NCBI RefSeq assembly: GCF_003387475.1
Contig: NZ_QUNO01000022.1
Span: 1-64,000, forward strand
DNA length: 64,000 nucleotides
Direction of reading: 5' to 3'
Source of the DNA: Kutzneria buriramensis
GTDB lineage: Bacteria > Actinomycetota > Actinomycetes > Mycobacteriales > Pseudonocardiaceae
Under the pieces are notes generated by a model. The model saw nothing but the letters and a program-made list of their open reading frames with translations, was not told the DNA's origin and did no database searches. Positions 32,217-40,735 of this stretch are shown one piece after another. The number at the start of each line of letters is the position of its first letter. Positions within the stretch are counted from its first letter, which is position 1. A program made the position numbers and the translations under genes.

Positions 32217-33352
32217 GGGGTTCCTCCGGCGGGTGCGTGGCCGTCGAGCAGGTCGGCGTAGTAGCGGACGTTGGTGTGGAAGGCGTCCCGGGTCAGGGCG
32301 TGCACGTCTTGGCGGCCCTGGTCGGTCATCACCGCGCCGCGGCGGGCGTACTGCAGCGCGTTCTGGGCGACCAGGTGCAGCCGCTCGCCGAACAGGGCGC
32401 CCAGCGTGCGGATCCGATCCGGGCGTGAGGCGCCGACCAGCCAGATCGGCATGTCGGCGGGCAGGGTGCCGGCCAGGTAGGCCAGGCCGGGCACGACGAG
32501 TTCGTTCCATTCCTCGGCGTCGCGGAAGGTCTGCAGGTTGACCGCGACCTGCGCCGGCTCGGTGTCAGCGACCCAGTCCAGGTAGCGCTCGAGGTCTTCC
32601 AGCCGGGCCCAGTACAGGCACGGCGCGGTCGGCACGCCGAGGTCGGCCAGCTCGGCGGCGATCAGGAGGTTGCGCCGGTAATTGATCAGGTGCTCGGTGC
32701 GGGGCTGGTTGAGGTACATGCTGTAGTTGCTGGTCAGCACGAGGTCCCAGCCCTGGGCGGCGATGGACAGCATCAGCCCGTCGCGGTGCCGGCCGCTCCA
32801 GTACTTCTCCACGAGCGGGTCCGTGCCGTAGCCGACGAGGATGGCCTTGGCGGTGTCGGGGATGGCGAAGGCCTGGTGGGCGGTCGTGTCGTGCAGTTTC
32901 GGCATGATCTTGCCGGTCGCGGTGGACAGCACGCGGCGCATGCCCACGGCGTAGGCGGGCCAACCGAGGCCGTCGTCGAGCGGGGCGATGTCGTCGCCGT
33001 CGCCCATCGGGATGAACCGCGGGAGCCCGGTGGGGGCCGGCTGGGTGACGTGCAGGTCGGTGAAGCGCAGGGTGCCGCCGACCGCGGCGATCCAGTCGCC
33101 GACGTCGGGTCGGGAGCCGCAGCGGATGGGGCAGGTGCGGCAGGCGCCCCCGTCGCGCACCGCGGCCCGGGACGGGTCTTCTGCTCGGGCGCAGCTGCAG
33201 TACTCGCAGCTGGAGGACGTGCCGCTGCAGATCGGCTCGACCGCGCGGGGGTTGTCGATCCAGAAGTCGCAGACCGCGCAGTTGCAGCCGGGCGCCGGGC
33301 GGGGCCCGGTCGGCGCGCCGAGGGTCGGTGTGGACAGGAACACCGGGGTCAT
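32213..33352 (-). CDS. Cys-rich DUF4417-like protein, possibly TIM-barrel/TGT-like
   Basis: 379 residues; ATG 33352 overlaps the ParB-like stop. The first ~80 residues hold about ten cysteines (C-N-C-A-V-C, I-C-S-G, C-E-Y-C-S-C, C-R-T-C-P-I-R-C), enough for a metal or Fe-S cluster. The rest has Y-W-S-G-R-H-R-D-G, S-N-Y-S-M-Y-L-N-Q-P-R, alternating strands and helices, and L-V-G-A-S, similar to DUF4417 proteins of plasmids and suggestive of a TIM barrel like the tRNA-guanine transglycosylase family. A base-exchange or other nucleic-acid-modifying activity is conceivable; not shown. Always coupled here to ParB-like and amidoligase genes. Confidence 0.6.
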   Translation of the reverse strand: MTPVFLSTPTLGAPTGPRPAPGCNCAVCDFWIDNPRAVEPICSGTSSSCEYCSCARAEDPSRAAVRDGGACRTCPIRCGSRPDVGDWIAAVGGTLRFTDLHVTQPAPTGLPRFIPMGDGDDIAPLDDGLGWPAYAVGMRRVLSTATGKIMPKLHDTTAHQAFAIPDTAKAILVGYGTDPLVEKYWSGRHRDGLMLSIAAQGWDLVLTSNYSMYLNQPRTEHLINYRRNLLIAAELADLGVPTAPCLYWARLEDLERYLDWVADTEPAQVAVNLQTFRDAEEWNELVVPGLAYLAGTLPADMPIWLVGASRPDRIRTLGALFGERLHLVAQNALQYARRGAVMTDQGRQDVHALTRDAFHTNVRYYADLLDGHAPAGGTP

Positions 33353-34644
33353 CCCGCCTCCTTGATGGTGGTGGGTTGGGACGGTGCTGGCGTGGCCAGC
33401 AGGTCGGTGGTCTCGGCCAGCCGCAGCTGCAGGGATCCCACGGCGTAGCGGGGCGGTCGGCGTCCGGCGCGCAGCTCGCCGTTCAGCTCGCGCAGCCGGT
33501 CCAGCACGTCGGTTACCAGGTGCGGGTCGATGCCGGCGTGCTCCCGGGCGTCGTCGGCGCCGACCGAGTCGTCGTCCTGCGGCCCGCCGGCGACGGTGGT
33601 GTGGCCGGCGTCGTCGTCCGGGTGCGGCGTGGTGGCGAGGTCGGTGCGGCTGAGCTTTTCCGCACGGGCGGCGTTGGCGGCGTCGTGCAGCGCGACCGCG
33701 GCTTCGACGGCCTGCTCGACTGGCGGCAGCGCGGCGCGGGCGCCGATGGCGGCCGCGGATGCCTGCGCGGCCGCGGTCGCCGCGGCCAGCAGTTCCGGGC
33801 GGCCCAGGGCCTTCACCGCGGTCCACAGTTCGGCGACGTTCTGGCGGGGATCGCGGGCCAGGCGCACCAGCCCGGTCCGGGTGGTCAGGGCGATCTGGTG
33901 GGCGTCCAGGTCGGTGGACAGCTCCCGGGGCAGGTGTTGGAAGGCGGCCACCAGTTGCCGTGCCTTGCGGGGCCCGAAGGACACACCGAGCCGGCGCAGC
34001 ACGAGCTCCCACGGGGCGCCGACCTGCGGCGCGTGACGCAGGCGGGTCTTGTCCAGCAGCGTCCAGCGCGCGACCGGGTCGTCGGTGTCGGCCAGGTCGG
34101 CCTCGGGCACGGGCGCGCCGGCCTCGGTCAGCCGGGTGGCCAGCACGGCGCAGCGCTCCAGCAGCAGCGCCGAGGCGAGTTCGCCGGGTTGGTAGTCCTG
34201 GCGGGCAAGGTTCTCGATCAGTTGCCAGGCGTTGCGTTCTTCCTCGGTCAGCGGGCCGGGGCAGATCATCGCCGGCACGCGCTGGAAGTAGGTGTTGTCC
34301 GGGTCCTCGCGCAGTCCGATGCGGCAGCAGCGCAGCCGGCCTTCGCCGGTGACCAGCCGCAGGTGGACCTCGCCGGTGTCGGCGTCGGTCAGCTCCTCGA
34401 CCAGGATCGGGGAGAGCACGCCGTGCACGGCGATCGACGACAGCAGCTCGCCCAGGCCGTTGAGGCTGGTGGACTCGCTGGGGCCGCGGCCTTGCAGGCC
34501 GGTGTGCACGGCGCCGGGACCGGTGACCGGCAGCCACGCGAACCGGCGCTGCGCGAGCCGCGGCGAGCTGTCCAGGCCGCGCACGGCGGCCTCCAGCCCG
34601 CCGGCTTCGGCGCGCTGCTCCTCCGCGGCCAGGGCGGTGCTCAT
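33349..34644 (-). CDS. ParB/sulfiredoxin-fold domain protein
   Basis: 431 residues; ATG 34644, overlapping both neighbours by 4 bp. Residues ~50-130 read as a ParB N-terminal domain: G-L-G-E-L-L-S-S-I-A-V-H-G-V-L-S-P-I-L-V, V-T-G-E-G-R-L-R (the G-E-R-R-type phosphate site) and A-W-Q-L-I-E-N-L-A-R. The middle has a helical DNA-binding-like region, and the C-terminus is acidic. It is distant from the partition locus (61 kb) and not paired with a ParA, so a partition role is unlikely. ParB-fold proteins act as CTPases or nucleases; here it may guide the modification enzymes to DNA (inference). Confidence 0.8.
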   Translation of the reverse strand: MSTALAAEEQRAEAGGLEAAVRGLDSSPRLAQRRFAWLPVTGPGAVHTGLQGRGPSESTSLNGLGELLSSIAVHGVLSPILVEELTDADTGEVHLRLVTGEGRLRCCRIGLREDPDNTYFQRVPAMICPGPLTEEERNAWQLIENLARQDYQPGELASALLLERCAVLATRLTEAGAPVPEADLADTDDPVARWTLLDKTRLRHAPQVGAPWELVLRRLGVSFGPRKARQLVAAFQHLPRELSTDLDAHQIALTTRTGLVRLARDPRQNVAELWTAVKALGRPELLAAATAAAQASAAAIGARAALPPVEQAVEAAVALHDAANAARAEKLSRTDLATTPHPDDDAGHTTVAGGPQDDDSVGADDAREHAGIDPHLVTDVLDRLRELNGELRAGRRPPRYAVGSLQLRLAETTDLLATPAPSQPTTIKEAG

Positions 34645-35618
34645 GTCGACCTGCCGGACGTGCGGCGTTTGGGCGCCGTGCCGAGGAGGTTGACGTTGTG
34701 CCCGTAGGCGTCCCAGAAGATCGGCTCGAACGGGCCGTGGTCGGTCAGCTGCGTCATGGTGGTGCACAGCAGGCCGAGGCGGTCGAGGTGCTGGTTGATG
34801 TACGGGTCCTCGGCGCAGAATCCGAGCAGTTGTTCGGCCCGGCGTTCCAATGTGGACTGTGCCTTGTCCGCGAAGACGATCAGCACCCGGGGGAAGCGGC
34901 GGTAGTGGCGCCGCCAGTTGGGCACGGTGTCGCCGGCGCGGCGGGCCTCCAGCGGGATGTAGGTCAACAGCCGGGTGTAGTTGCGGATCTTCTCGGTCAG
35001 TGCCAGCACGGTCTCGGTGCCGCGATCGGCCTCGATCAGGCAGACCACACCGGAGTCGCCGTCGGCGTCGTCGGTCAGCACGAACCGGATCCGCAGGTCG
35101 GAGACGAGGTTGGAGGCCTCGCTCTCGCCGTCGCGCACGCGGTGTCCGATCTCGTTGTCCCAGTCCAGGTAGCTGATGGGCACGTTTCGGGCGCGGCCGT
35201 GGCGGACGAACTCCACACCGATCTGGTTGGCGAGCAGGGTGTGGCTCTGCAGGTTGGAGTCGGCGCGGCCGGCGGTCATCACGTAGGCCCGCGGCCGCAG
35301 GGCGGCGGCCACGCGGGCGCGGCCGGCCGGGGTGACCCACCACGCCTTGGCGTTGCGCTCGTGCTGGACCGGCGTGCTGGCCGCCAGTTCGGCGGCGGCG
35401 AGCCTCTGGAGGTTGCGGTGGAGGAACTCGCGCCGGTAGTCGGCGGCTACCAGGGTGTGCAGCTGCTGGGTGGTCATCAGCCGGTGCTGGGTCAGGCAGG
35501 CGAGGATCTGCTCCTGCATCGGCGACAAAGTGACCTGGCCGGTGAGCAGCTTGGCGCTCCACATCTTGGGCGTGATGTTGCCGCCGCGGGGACGGCGCGG
35601 GGTGCTGGTGGCGGGCAT
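34641..35618 (-). CDS. Replication-relaxation family protein
   Basis: 325 residues; ATG 35618 with AGGAG upstream; the longer open frame is a shadow of the neighbouring coupling gene. N-terminal winged helix (~30-100: Q-I-L-A-C-L-T-Q-H-R-L-M-T-T-Q-Q-L-H, R-N-L-Q-R-L), then a domain with D-L-R-I-R-F-V-L and I-E-A-D-R-G-T-E-T-V, the E-x-D layout of the Replic_Relax family found beside coupling ATPases on actinobacterial plasmids. Thought to bind plasmid DNA, possibly replacing a classical relaxase; the biochemical role is unsettled. Sits between coupling ATPase and ParB-like gene. Confidence 0.75.
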   Translation of the reverse strand: MPATSTPRRPRGGNITPKMWSAKLLTGQVTLSPMQEQILACLTQHRLMTTQQLHTLVAADYRREFLHRNLQRLAAAELAASTPVQHERNAKAWWVTPAGRARVAAALRPRAYVMTAGRADSNLQSHTLLANQIGVEFVRHGRARNVPISYLDWDNEIGHRVRDGESEASNLVSDLRIRFVLTDDADGDSGVVCLIEADRGTETVLALTEKIRNYTRLLTYIPLEARRAGDTVPNWRRHYRRFPRVLIVFADKAQSTLERRAEQLLGFCAEDPYINQHLDRLGLLCTTMTQLTDHGPFEPIFWDAYGHNVNLLGTAPKRRTSGRST

Positions 35619-35625
35619 GGTGCTC

Positions 35626-38076
35626 CTAGCGGGCCGGCGGGTCGGTGCGAGGACGGCGCGGACGCAGCTTGGTGACGCCGGGCGGCAGGTCCTCGGCGCC
35701 CTGCGGCTCGCCGCCCCCGGCGTCCCGGCGCCGGGCGTTCTTGGTCTTGGCACCCGTGGTCTTGCCACCGGGCGCGGCGCCGTGGCTGTTCTGCGTTTCC
35801 ACCCGGCTACGCGGGATGTGGGTGTTGAGGTAGGCGGCGATGCGCTCGTCGAGCGTGCGCAGCTCTTCCAGGGTCTGTTCCACGGGCTTGCGCGCGAGGT
35901 TCGCGTCGACGGCGGCGGCGATGGCCGCCGGGGCCTTCGGGTCGTGGTAGTCGGCGAAGATGTCGGCGGAGTCGAAGCCACGCATCCAGATGGGCGTCGT
36001 GGTCTGCTTGTGCAGGGTGAGCTGGCCGATGGAGCAGAACCGTTCGAGCCGGGTGAAGGTCTTGGGCTCGACCACGTCGCCCATTTCCTTGGACAGGATC
36101 CGGGCCGCTTCGGCGCGCTCGGCGTTGCTGATGATGTGGCTGCGGTTGGTCAGCCACATGTCCTGGGTGGCCTTCTGCAGCACCGTCAGGGACTGGGTGG
36201 CGCCGAACACCTTCAAGCCGTACTTGGCCGTCTCCCGCAACATCAGCTCCAGCACGGAACCGGCGGTGTCGTAGATCTGCATCTCGTCGACGGCCAGCCA
36301 GAACGTGCGCAGCTTGTCCATCGGCAGCCCGGTGTCCTGCCGGGACAGTGCCGCGAGGAACACGTCGTAGAGGAAGAAGCAGGCCAGGAAGCGGTCCTTG
36401 TCGCCGGTGCCGGCCGGGGACGCGAGGATGATCTTTCCTTCGTCCATCGCGCGGCGTGCGTCGTAGGTGGACTGGGGGGTGCCCAGCAGCGCGGCCACCG
36501 ACGGCGAGGACCGCAGCCGGTCCAGCAGGTTGGTCACCGGCGTGATGGCGCTTTTCTCCAAGTTGTTGAACCGCGTCTGCCAGAACGAGGCCACGTCTCG
36601 GGGCAGGTGCGGGATGGTGTGCGCGCGCCATTCCTCGTCGGACAGGATCGTGGTGATCTGGAAGACGGTCGGCTGGAGGTCGGGCGGCAGCACCAGGCCG
36701 AGTTCGCACAGCGACCACACGCTCTGGGTGACCAGGTTCTGCGCCCGGTTGTTGACGTTCGACCAGCTCAGCGCGGCGGAGAACGCCGAGACCACCGCGG
36801 AGATCCGGCCTTCGATGTCGGCCCGGTCGCGGCCGGTCATCGACAGCAGGTTGAAGCCGGCCTGCTTGGACGCGCGGGTCCGGGACAGGTTGAACTCGAG
36901 GATCCGGTCGGCCACCGAGCCCAGGAACGGCTTCATGCGCTCGATGGCCTGCACGTGCGGGTCCAGGTACATGCCGCCGTGGCCGGCCAGCGCCAGGTGC
37001 ACGAACTGGCCGAGCATCCGCTCGGACTTGCCGGAGCGGGACTTGCCGGTGAGCAGCTCGAAGAAGGTGTCTTCCAGCGGCACACCGGCTGGGCGCCAGC
37101 CGCGGTTGTCACGCACCCAACCCATGGGCAGCAGGTGCCGGTCGCGGGGGCCGCGGTAGAGCGGCAGCGTCTTGGGCGGGGGCGGCACCGGCCCGCCGGA
37201 CCGGGCGATGTTGGTGATCTGGAGGTTCTGCGTCGGGGGCTTGAGGAAGGCCCCGATCTCGCCGGTGGTAACCCAGCCGCCGCTCTTGGGCGGCGCGAAC
37301 GCCCCGGTCCGCAGGCGGTGGTCGAAGCGGCGCCGGCGCCAAGCGATGTCCGAGCCCAGGTAGAACGGCCCGAGCCGCTGCCCGTAGACCCGGAAGTGGT
37401 TCTGGTCGCCGAACTGCTGCAGCGCGGCGAACACCATGGCCAGTCGCTGTTCGGCGCGGCCTTCCTTGGGGCTGCGGGCGACCATCAGCATCTGCAGGTC
37501 CCACCACGCCTCGTCGAGGGCGAGGATCTTGCCGCCGAGCTCGCGGGCCTGCTGAGTGGCTGCGGTGCGCTGCAGGGGCGTCAGCCGCGGCGCGGCTGGC
37601 TGGCGGGTGGCGCGCGTGCTGGCGGAGTCGACCCCGTAGGCGATCATCTGCACGCTCTGCCGCAGCGAGGCGCCGCGGTTGGCCGTGTCGGCGCCGGCGC
37701 CGTCCTCGCGCAGCACCTGGCTGCGCAGGTGGCGCTGCCGGGCGGGGGCGACCGGCAACAGATCCAGGTGCATCTCGAAGGACTCGCCCTTGGTGTTGGA
37801 CAACCCGGTCAGCGCCTGGGCGATCTGGTGCAGCGGGTCGTTGTCGACGCCGAAGTTCGGCCGCGCCAACGGGTAGCGCGGGTCGGCGGCCAGGACCACC
37901 TCGAAGCGGGACACGTGCAGGGGAGGTTCGTCCTCCCTCGATGGCGCCGGCGCGGGCTTGGGCGCAGGCGGCTCCCAGTGCACGCCGGGCAACTTGAGCA
38001 GCTGGCGTGCCCAGAAGCCGGGGACGAGGTCCTCGGTCTCGCCGACCACGGGGATGTCGAGGTTGCCCGCGCTCAT
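35626..38076 (-). CDS. Type IV secretion/coupling ATPase (VirD4/TraD-like)
   Basis: 816 residues; ATG 38076 overlapping the upstream gene. Walker A is L-T-G-K-S-R-S-G-K-S-E in the middle of the protein; Walker B is T-F-W-L-A-V-D-E-M-Q; the motif G-A-T-Q-S follows, as in coupling proteins and VirB4. No transmembrane helix is present; the small membrane protein encoded just upstream (38073-38675) may serve as its anchor. Energises transfer of DNA through the mating channel. First large gene of the operon carrying the amidoligases, so transfer and modification genes are co-expressed. Confidence 0.85.
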   Translation of the reverse strand: MSAGNLDIPVVGETEDLVPGFWARQLLKLPGVHWEPPAPKPAPAPSREDEPPLHVSRFEVVLAADPRYPLARPNFGVDNDPLHQIAQALTGLSNTKGESFEMHLDLLPVAPARQRHLRSQVLREDGAGADTANRGASLRQSVQMIAYGVDSASTRATRQPAAPRLTPLQRTAATQQARELGGKILALDEAWWDLQMLMVARSPKEGRAEQRLAMVFAALQQFGDQNHFRVYGQRLGPFYLGSDIAWRRRRFDHRLRTGAFAPPKSGGWVTTGEIGAFLKPPTQNLQITNIARSGGPVPPPPKTLPLYRGPRDRHLLPMGWVRDNRGWRPAGVPLEDTFFELLTGKSRSGKSERMLGQFVHLALAGHGGMYLDPHVQAIERMKPFLGSVADRILEFNLSRTRASKQAGFNLLSMTGRDRADIEGRISAVVSAFSAALSWSNVNNRAQNLVTQSVWSLCELGLVLPPDLQPTVFQITTILSDEEWRAHTIPHLPRDVASFWQTRFNNLEKSAITPVTNLLDRLRSSPSVAALLGTPQSTYDARRAMDEGKIILASPAGTGDKDRFLACFFLYDVFLAALSRQDTGLPMDKLRTFWLAVDEMQIYDTAGSVLELMLRETAKYGLKVFGATQSLTVLQKATQDMWLTNRSHIISNAERAEAARILSKEMGDVVEPKTFTRLERFCSIGQLTLHKQTTTPIWMRGFDSADIFADYHDPKAPAAIAAAVDANLARKPVEQTLEELRTLDERIAAYLNTHIPRSRVETQNSHGAAPGGKTTGAKTKNARRRDAGGGEPQGAEDLPPGVTKLRPRRPRTDPPAR

Positions 38077-38675
38077 GACCGGACCTCGTCGACGACCTGG
38101 CCGGCAGTCTCCGACTCGTCGTCCGCGCGGACAACGCCGGCGGAGTCATCCGCGGCCGGGAAGCCTGCGGGCAGGCCGTTGGCCTGGAGCCAGGCGGCCA
38201 GAGTCGGCACCAGCTCCTCGTCGCCGGTGGCGCGGTCGATCTGACGGACCTCGACTGCCTTGTAGCCCGACGCGCTGATCAGCGGCACCGCGTGCGGCGG
38301 CACAGTCAGCCTGTACCGCAGCAGGCCCTCGTCGTCGGTCAGCAACGTGACCCTCAGGGCGTGCGCCCCGGCGGGCCCCAGCCACCGGTTGAACAGCCGG
38401 TGCGCGCTGGGTCGGACCCGGGACCATCGCTTCGCGATGGCCTGCACCTCGTCGAGGCTGGCGGTGAACTCCTCGCTCGGCTTGAGTTCGATGGTGACGC
38501 GCTGGGCAAGTCGGCGGTGCAGGCCGTGCCGGCGGAGCACGGCGATGCCGAGCACCGCGAGGCCGGCCAGCACGGCCAAGCCGATCATGAGCGCGGTGTT
38601 GCCGAAGAAATCGGCGATCGAGCGCGTGAACAACGACCACGCCGTGCCCACGTCCGGTGAACTCGCCCAGCGCAT
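38073..38675 (-). CDS. Single-pass membrane protein, putative coupling-protein anchor
   Basis: 200 residues; ATG 38675 with GAGGAG upstream. One membrane helix at ~28-48 (T-A-L-M-I-G-L-A-V-L-A-G-L-A-V-L), then a cytosolic domain of strand-helix pattern. No family recognised. ATGA overlap with the coupling ATPase gene argues for a complex with it. It is the first gene of the 11-gene operon and lies 67 bp downstream of the shared promoter element. Confidence 0.7.
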   Translation of the reverse strand: MRWASSPDVGTAWSLFTRSIADFFGNTALMIGLAVLAGLAVLGIAVLRRHGLHRRLAQRVTIELKPSEEFTASLDEVQAIAKRWSRVRPSAHRLFNRWLGPAGAHALRVTLLTDDEGLLRYRLTVPPHAVPLISASGYKAVEVRQIDRATGDEELVPTLAAWLQANGLPAGFPAADDSAGVVRADDESETAGQVVDEVRS

Positions 38676-38741
38676 CCGTGTTCTCCTCGGCGGCGACGTC
38701 CGGTCCGGGGGTCCGGACCGGGGCGGCGCGGAGACGCCCCC

Positions 38742-38780
38742 GTTGCCTATAGGCGGCCTGCGGGTGCCGGCAGCGACAAC
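38742..38780 (-). promoter_or_regulatory. Shared promoter element, copy 3
   Basis: Leftward GTTGTCG (38780-38774), 22 bases, TATAGGCAAC within GCCTATAGGC. It drives the operon from 38675 to 22965 (membrane protein to amidoligases). The rest of the 38676-39006 gap shows no gene. Confidence 0.78.
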
Positions 38781-39006
38781 CTCACTGGGGTTCGTCGCAG
38801 CGTCGGTGAACGCGGGTGGACGTCTCGTCGCGACAAGCGGCGCGAACAACACCGAGAACGATCGTGTTGGCTTGACCAGACAGCGAGCTACGGGGCCGTG
38901 GCCGTCGGCCGGCGCTCGGCCCCTATTTCAGGCGCCCGCGGAGTTCGCGACCCACTGTTACTGGCGTGCCTGCGCGTACTTGCCGGCCTCACAGACCTGG
39001 CCCGGT

Positions 39007-39336
39007 TCAGTCCACCTGGTCGCCGGAGGTCGTGGATGTATACGCCTGGCGAAGTGCGGCCAGGTCGACGCGAATGCCCAGGGCTTGCAGCCACTCCCTG
39101 ACTTCACTGAGCTTGAAGAACTGGTACTTCGGGGACAGGTGGTAGGCCTGCGGCGGCGTGGCGCGCTGCGGGCGGCCCCGCTGCACGGCCAACCACCTGA
39201 CGGATTTTCCAGCCAGTGCGGCGACCTGCGGATTGGCGAGCCAACAGTCGCCGGCGGGCAGTGGGGACAATCCGGCGACTAGACCAGTGGTCGCCAAGTC
39301 CGCAGTCTCCCCGGCCCTCGGCTCGTTCGTCTCCAT
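39007..39336 (-). CDS. Small helix-turn-helix (excisionase-like) protein
   Basis: 109 residues; ATG 39336 with GAGGAC upstream. The central part W-L-A-N-P-Q-V-A-A-L-A-G-K-S-V-R-W-L resembles a MerR/Xis-type winged helix that begins with W-L/helix 1, and Y-Q-F-F-K-L-S-E-V-R-E-W-L-Q the closing strand-helix found in excisionase-like DNA-binding proteins. Possibly regulates the neighbouring promoter or controls excision or replication. A 173-bp gap separates it from the gene upstream. Confidence 0.6.
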   Translation of the reverse strand: METNEPRAGETADLATTGLVAGLSPLPAGDCWLANPQVAALAGKSVRWLAVQRGRPQRATPPQAYHLSPKYQFFKLSEVREWLQALGIRVDLAALRQAYTSTTSGDQVD

Positions 39337-39509
39337 CGTCCTCTTCGCATCCTTCGACGGGGCTCTGCATCCTCGCGGTGGCGATGTACTCGGACGCCAC
39401 CTTCGCGGCGCTGAGGCTGGTCGCAGATATTCGGAAGTATGGAGGATCAACCGCCCCGGAGGATCGTCCCCCCGAAGCAGGTGAGGCAGTACACGCGTGT
39501 GCGCCCAGC

Positions 39510-39812
39510 TCATTCCTCGTCCAGTTCCGCGTCCTCCTCGTACACCTCCAACAACTCCGTGTACGTGGCACCGAAGTGCTCAGCGGCGGCGTCGAGCATG
39601 ATCGCCAGCGCTCCCGTGGCACGGTCGCTGAGATCAGAACAGACCGTTGACAGCTCGGCCAGCGCGTTCAGGCGCGTCTCGTCCAAGGCCCGGGTCATCA
39701 GGTACGGAGGGGTGGCTCGCACTTCCGCGAGAACGCGGTGAGCGGTGTCGAATCGCCGAGCCAGATCGTCGGGGAGTTCCATCGCCAGGGCTCCCATGCT
39801 GGACGTGGACAT
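39510..39812 (-). CDS. Small acidic hypothetical protein
   Basis: 100 residues; ATG 39812 chosen over 39821 because AAGGTGG lies 5 nt upstream. Entirely helical-looking, acidic at the C-terminus (E-V-Y-E-E-D-A-E-L-D-E-E). No motif recognised. It is the leftward product of the divergent operator region 39846-40044, so it might be the autoregulator or an antidote-like partner; no evidence for either. Confidence 0.6.
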   Translation of the reverse strand: MSTSSMGALAMELPDDLARRFDTAHRVLAEVRATPPYLMTRALDETRLNALAELSTVCSDLSDRATGALAIMLDAAAEHFGATYTELLEVYEEDAELDEE

Positions 39813-39845
39813 CGTGACCACCTTCCCTCTCTACTCCATCCCGAT

Positions 39846-40044
39846 GTTGCCATAAGGCTACACCATCATGTTGCCATATGACAACACGCCAGGCGGTCAG
39901 CCCGGTCGCGTCGACCACCTTTGGGCGGAACACCTCCCGACTGCCCACCGGAAGCCCCCTTCCGCTCTCAGTCCCGACCGACAGCAAGACCACGGCCAAC
40001 ACCTGTTGCCATATGGCAACATGATGATGTAGCCTTATGGCAAC
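39846..40044. promoter_or_regulatory. Divergent promoters with mirrored palindromic operators
   Basis: Two ~40-bp blocks are inverted copies of each other: 39846-39886 and 40004-40044. Each has a palindrome (TGTTGCCATATGGCAACA at 40004-40021, one mismatch at 39869-39886) overlapping a TTGCCA -35, a TAGCCT -10 18 bp further (40030-40035 on the right) and a second half-site TTATGGCAAC over the start point. This is the layout of two repressible promoters firing outward, to 39812 (-) and 40071 (+). Confidence 0.75.
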
Positions 40045-40070
40045 AGAGCGCAGATGAAGGGCGGAAGACC

Positions 40071-40316
40071 ATGGTCGCCAAGTTCGCCGCAGAGATTCGG
40101 ACCAACCACGGCCAGCCCGGCGCGACGTGCACGTACGGCGTCGTTATCAACGAGGTCGTCTACGGCGACGAGATCATGGGCGACGAGGTGCCATGCGGCC
40201 AGCCGGCAAACTTCATGGTCAACCCCGAGCTGCTGGCCCCCGACCAGCCGCCGCGCTATTCGTGCCCACGGCACGCAAAGCACTACGGCAACGACCTTAC
40301 TCCGATCGCGCACTGA
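40071..40316 (+). CDS. Small Cys-containing hypothetical protein
   Basis: 81 residues; ATG 40071 with GGAAGA upstream, first gene right of the divergent operator. Cys residues in A-T-C-T-Y-G, V-P-C-G-Q and Y-S-C-P-R-H-A-K-H form a possible zinc site. Soluble. No family recognised. Probably co-transcribed with the 40457 gene and ended by the hairpin at 40709. Confidence 0.6.
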   Translation: MVAKFAAEIRTNHGQPGATCTYGVVINEVVYGDEIMGDEVPCGQPANFMVNPELLAPDQPPRYSCPRHAKHYGNDLTPIAH

Positions 40317-40456
40317 TCGACGGGCCGCCAGAGTGACAACACCCGGCGGCCCGCCCCTGATCGATGCCGTTTCTCGTGCCGCCGCCCCGCCCCCAGATGC
40401 GGCCAATCCCCAGGCCGCGCAATCCCTGTGTCCCTCATTTGGAAAGGACGACGACC

Positions 40457-40687
40457 ATGGTGACCACGCAGCACGGCGGCGAGCGCGGCTATGTCCCCGC
40501 CCGGTGGCGCAACTGCGCGGACCGCTGGACCAGCGACAGCGCAGGCTGGGGCGTCCGTGTCGCGGTGATCACCGACCACGGCGACACCGTCGACGTACAG
40601 ACCAAGGACACAGGTGCCACTGTCCGCGCCGGCGACAAGTTCACCGTGCCGGCCGACGCGATCTGGGTCGGGGGAGACCGCCGCTGA
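40457..40687 (+). CDS. Small basic hypothetical protein with SH3-like strands
   Basis: 76 residues; ATG 40457 with GGAAAGGA upstream. The C-terminal 45 residues look like a small beta barrel (V-R-V-A-V-I-T-D-H-G-D-T-V-D-V, F-T-V-P-A-D-A-I-W-V). No family recognised. Lies 140 bp after the 40316 stop. Confidence 0.55.
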   Translation: MVTTQHGGERGYVPARWRNCADRWTSDSAGWGVRVAVITDHGDTVDVQTKDTGATVRAGDKFTVPADAIWVGGDRR

Positions 40688-40708
40688 CCCACAACACCGG
40701 ATTCTCAC

Positions 40709-40735
40709 CGCCCCGGAGGACGATCCTCCGGGGCG
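40709..40735 (+). terminator. 12-bp stem-loop terminator
   Basis: CGCCCCGGAGGA (40709-40720) pairs perfectly with TCCTCCGGGGCG (40724-40735) over a 3-nt loop, 22 bp after the 40687 stop. No T-run. Strong enough to terminate the 40071-40687 unit. Confidence 0.65.

Noticed and set aside
33349-34644. Second partition ParB
   Set aside because: Not adjacent to a ParA and embedded in the coupling/amidoligase operon; the true partition pair lies at 61-63 kb.
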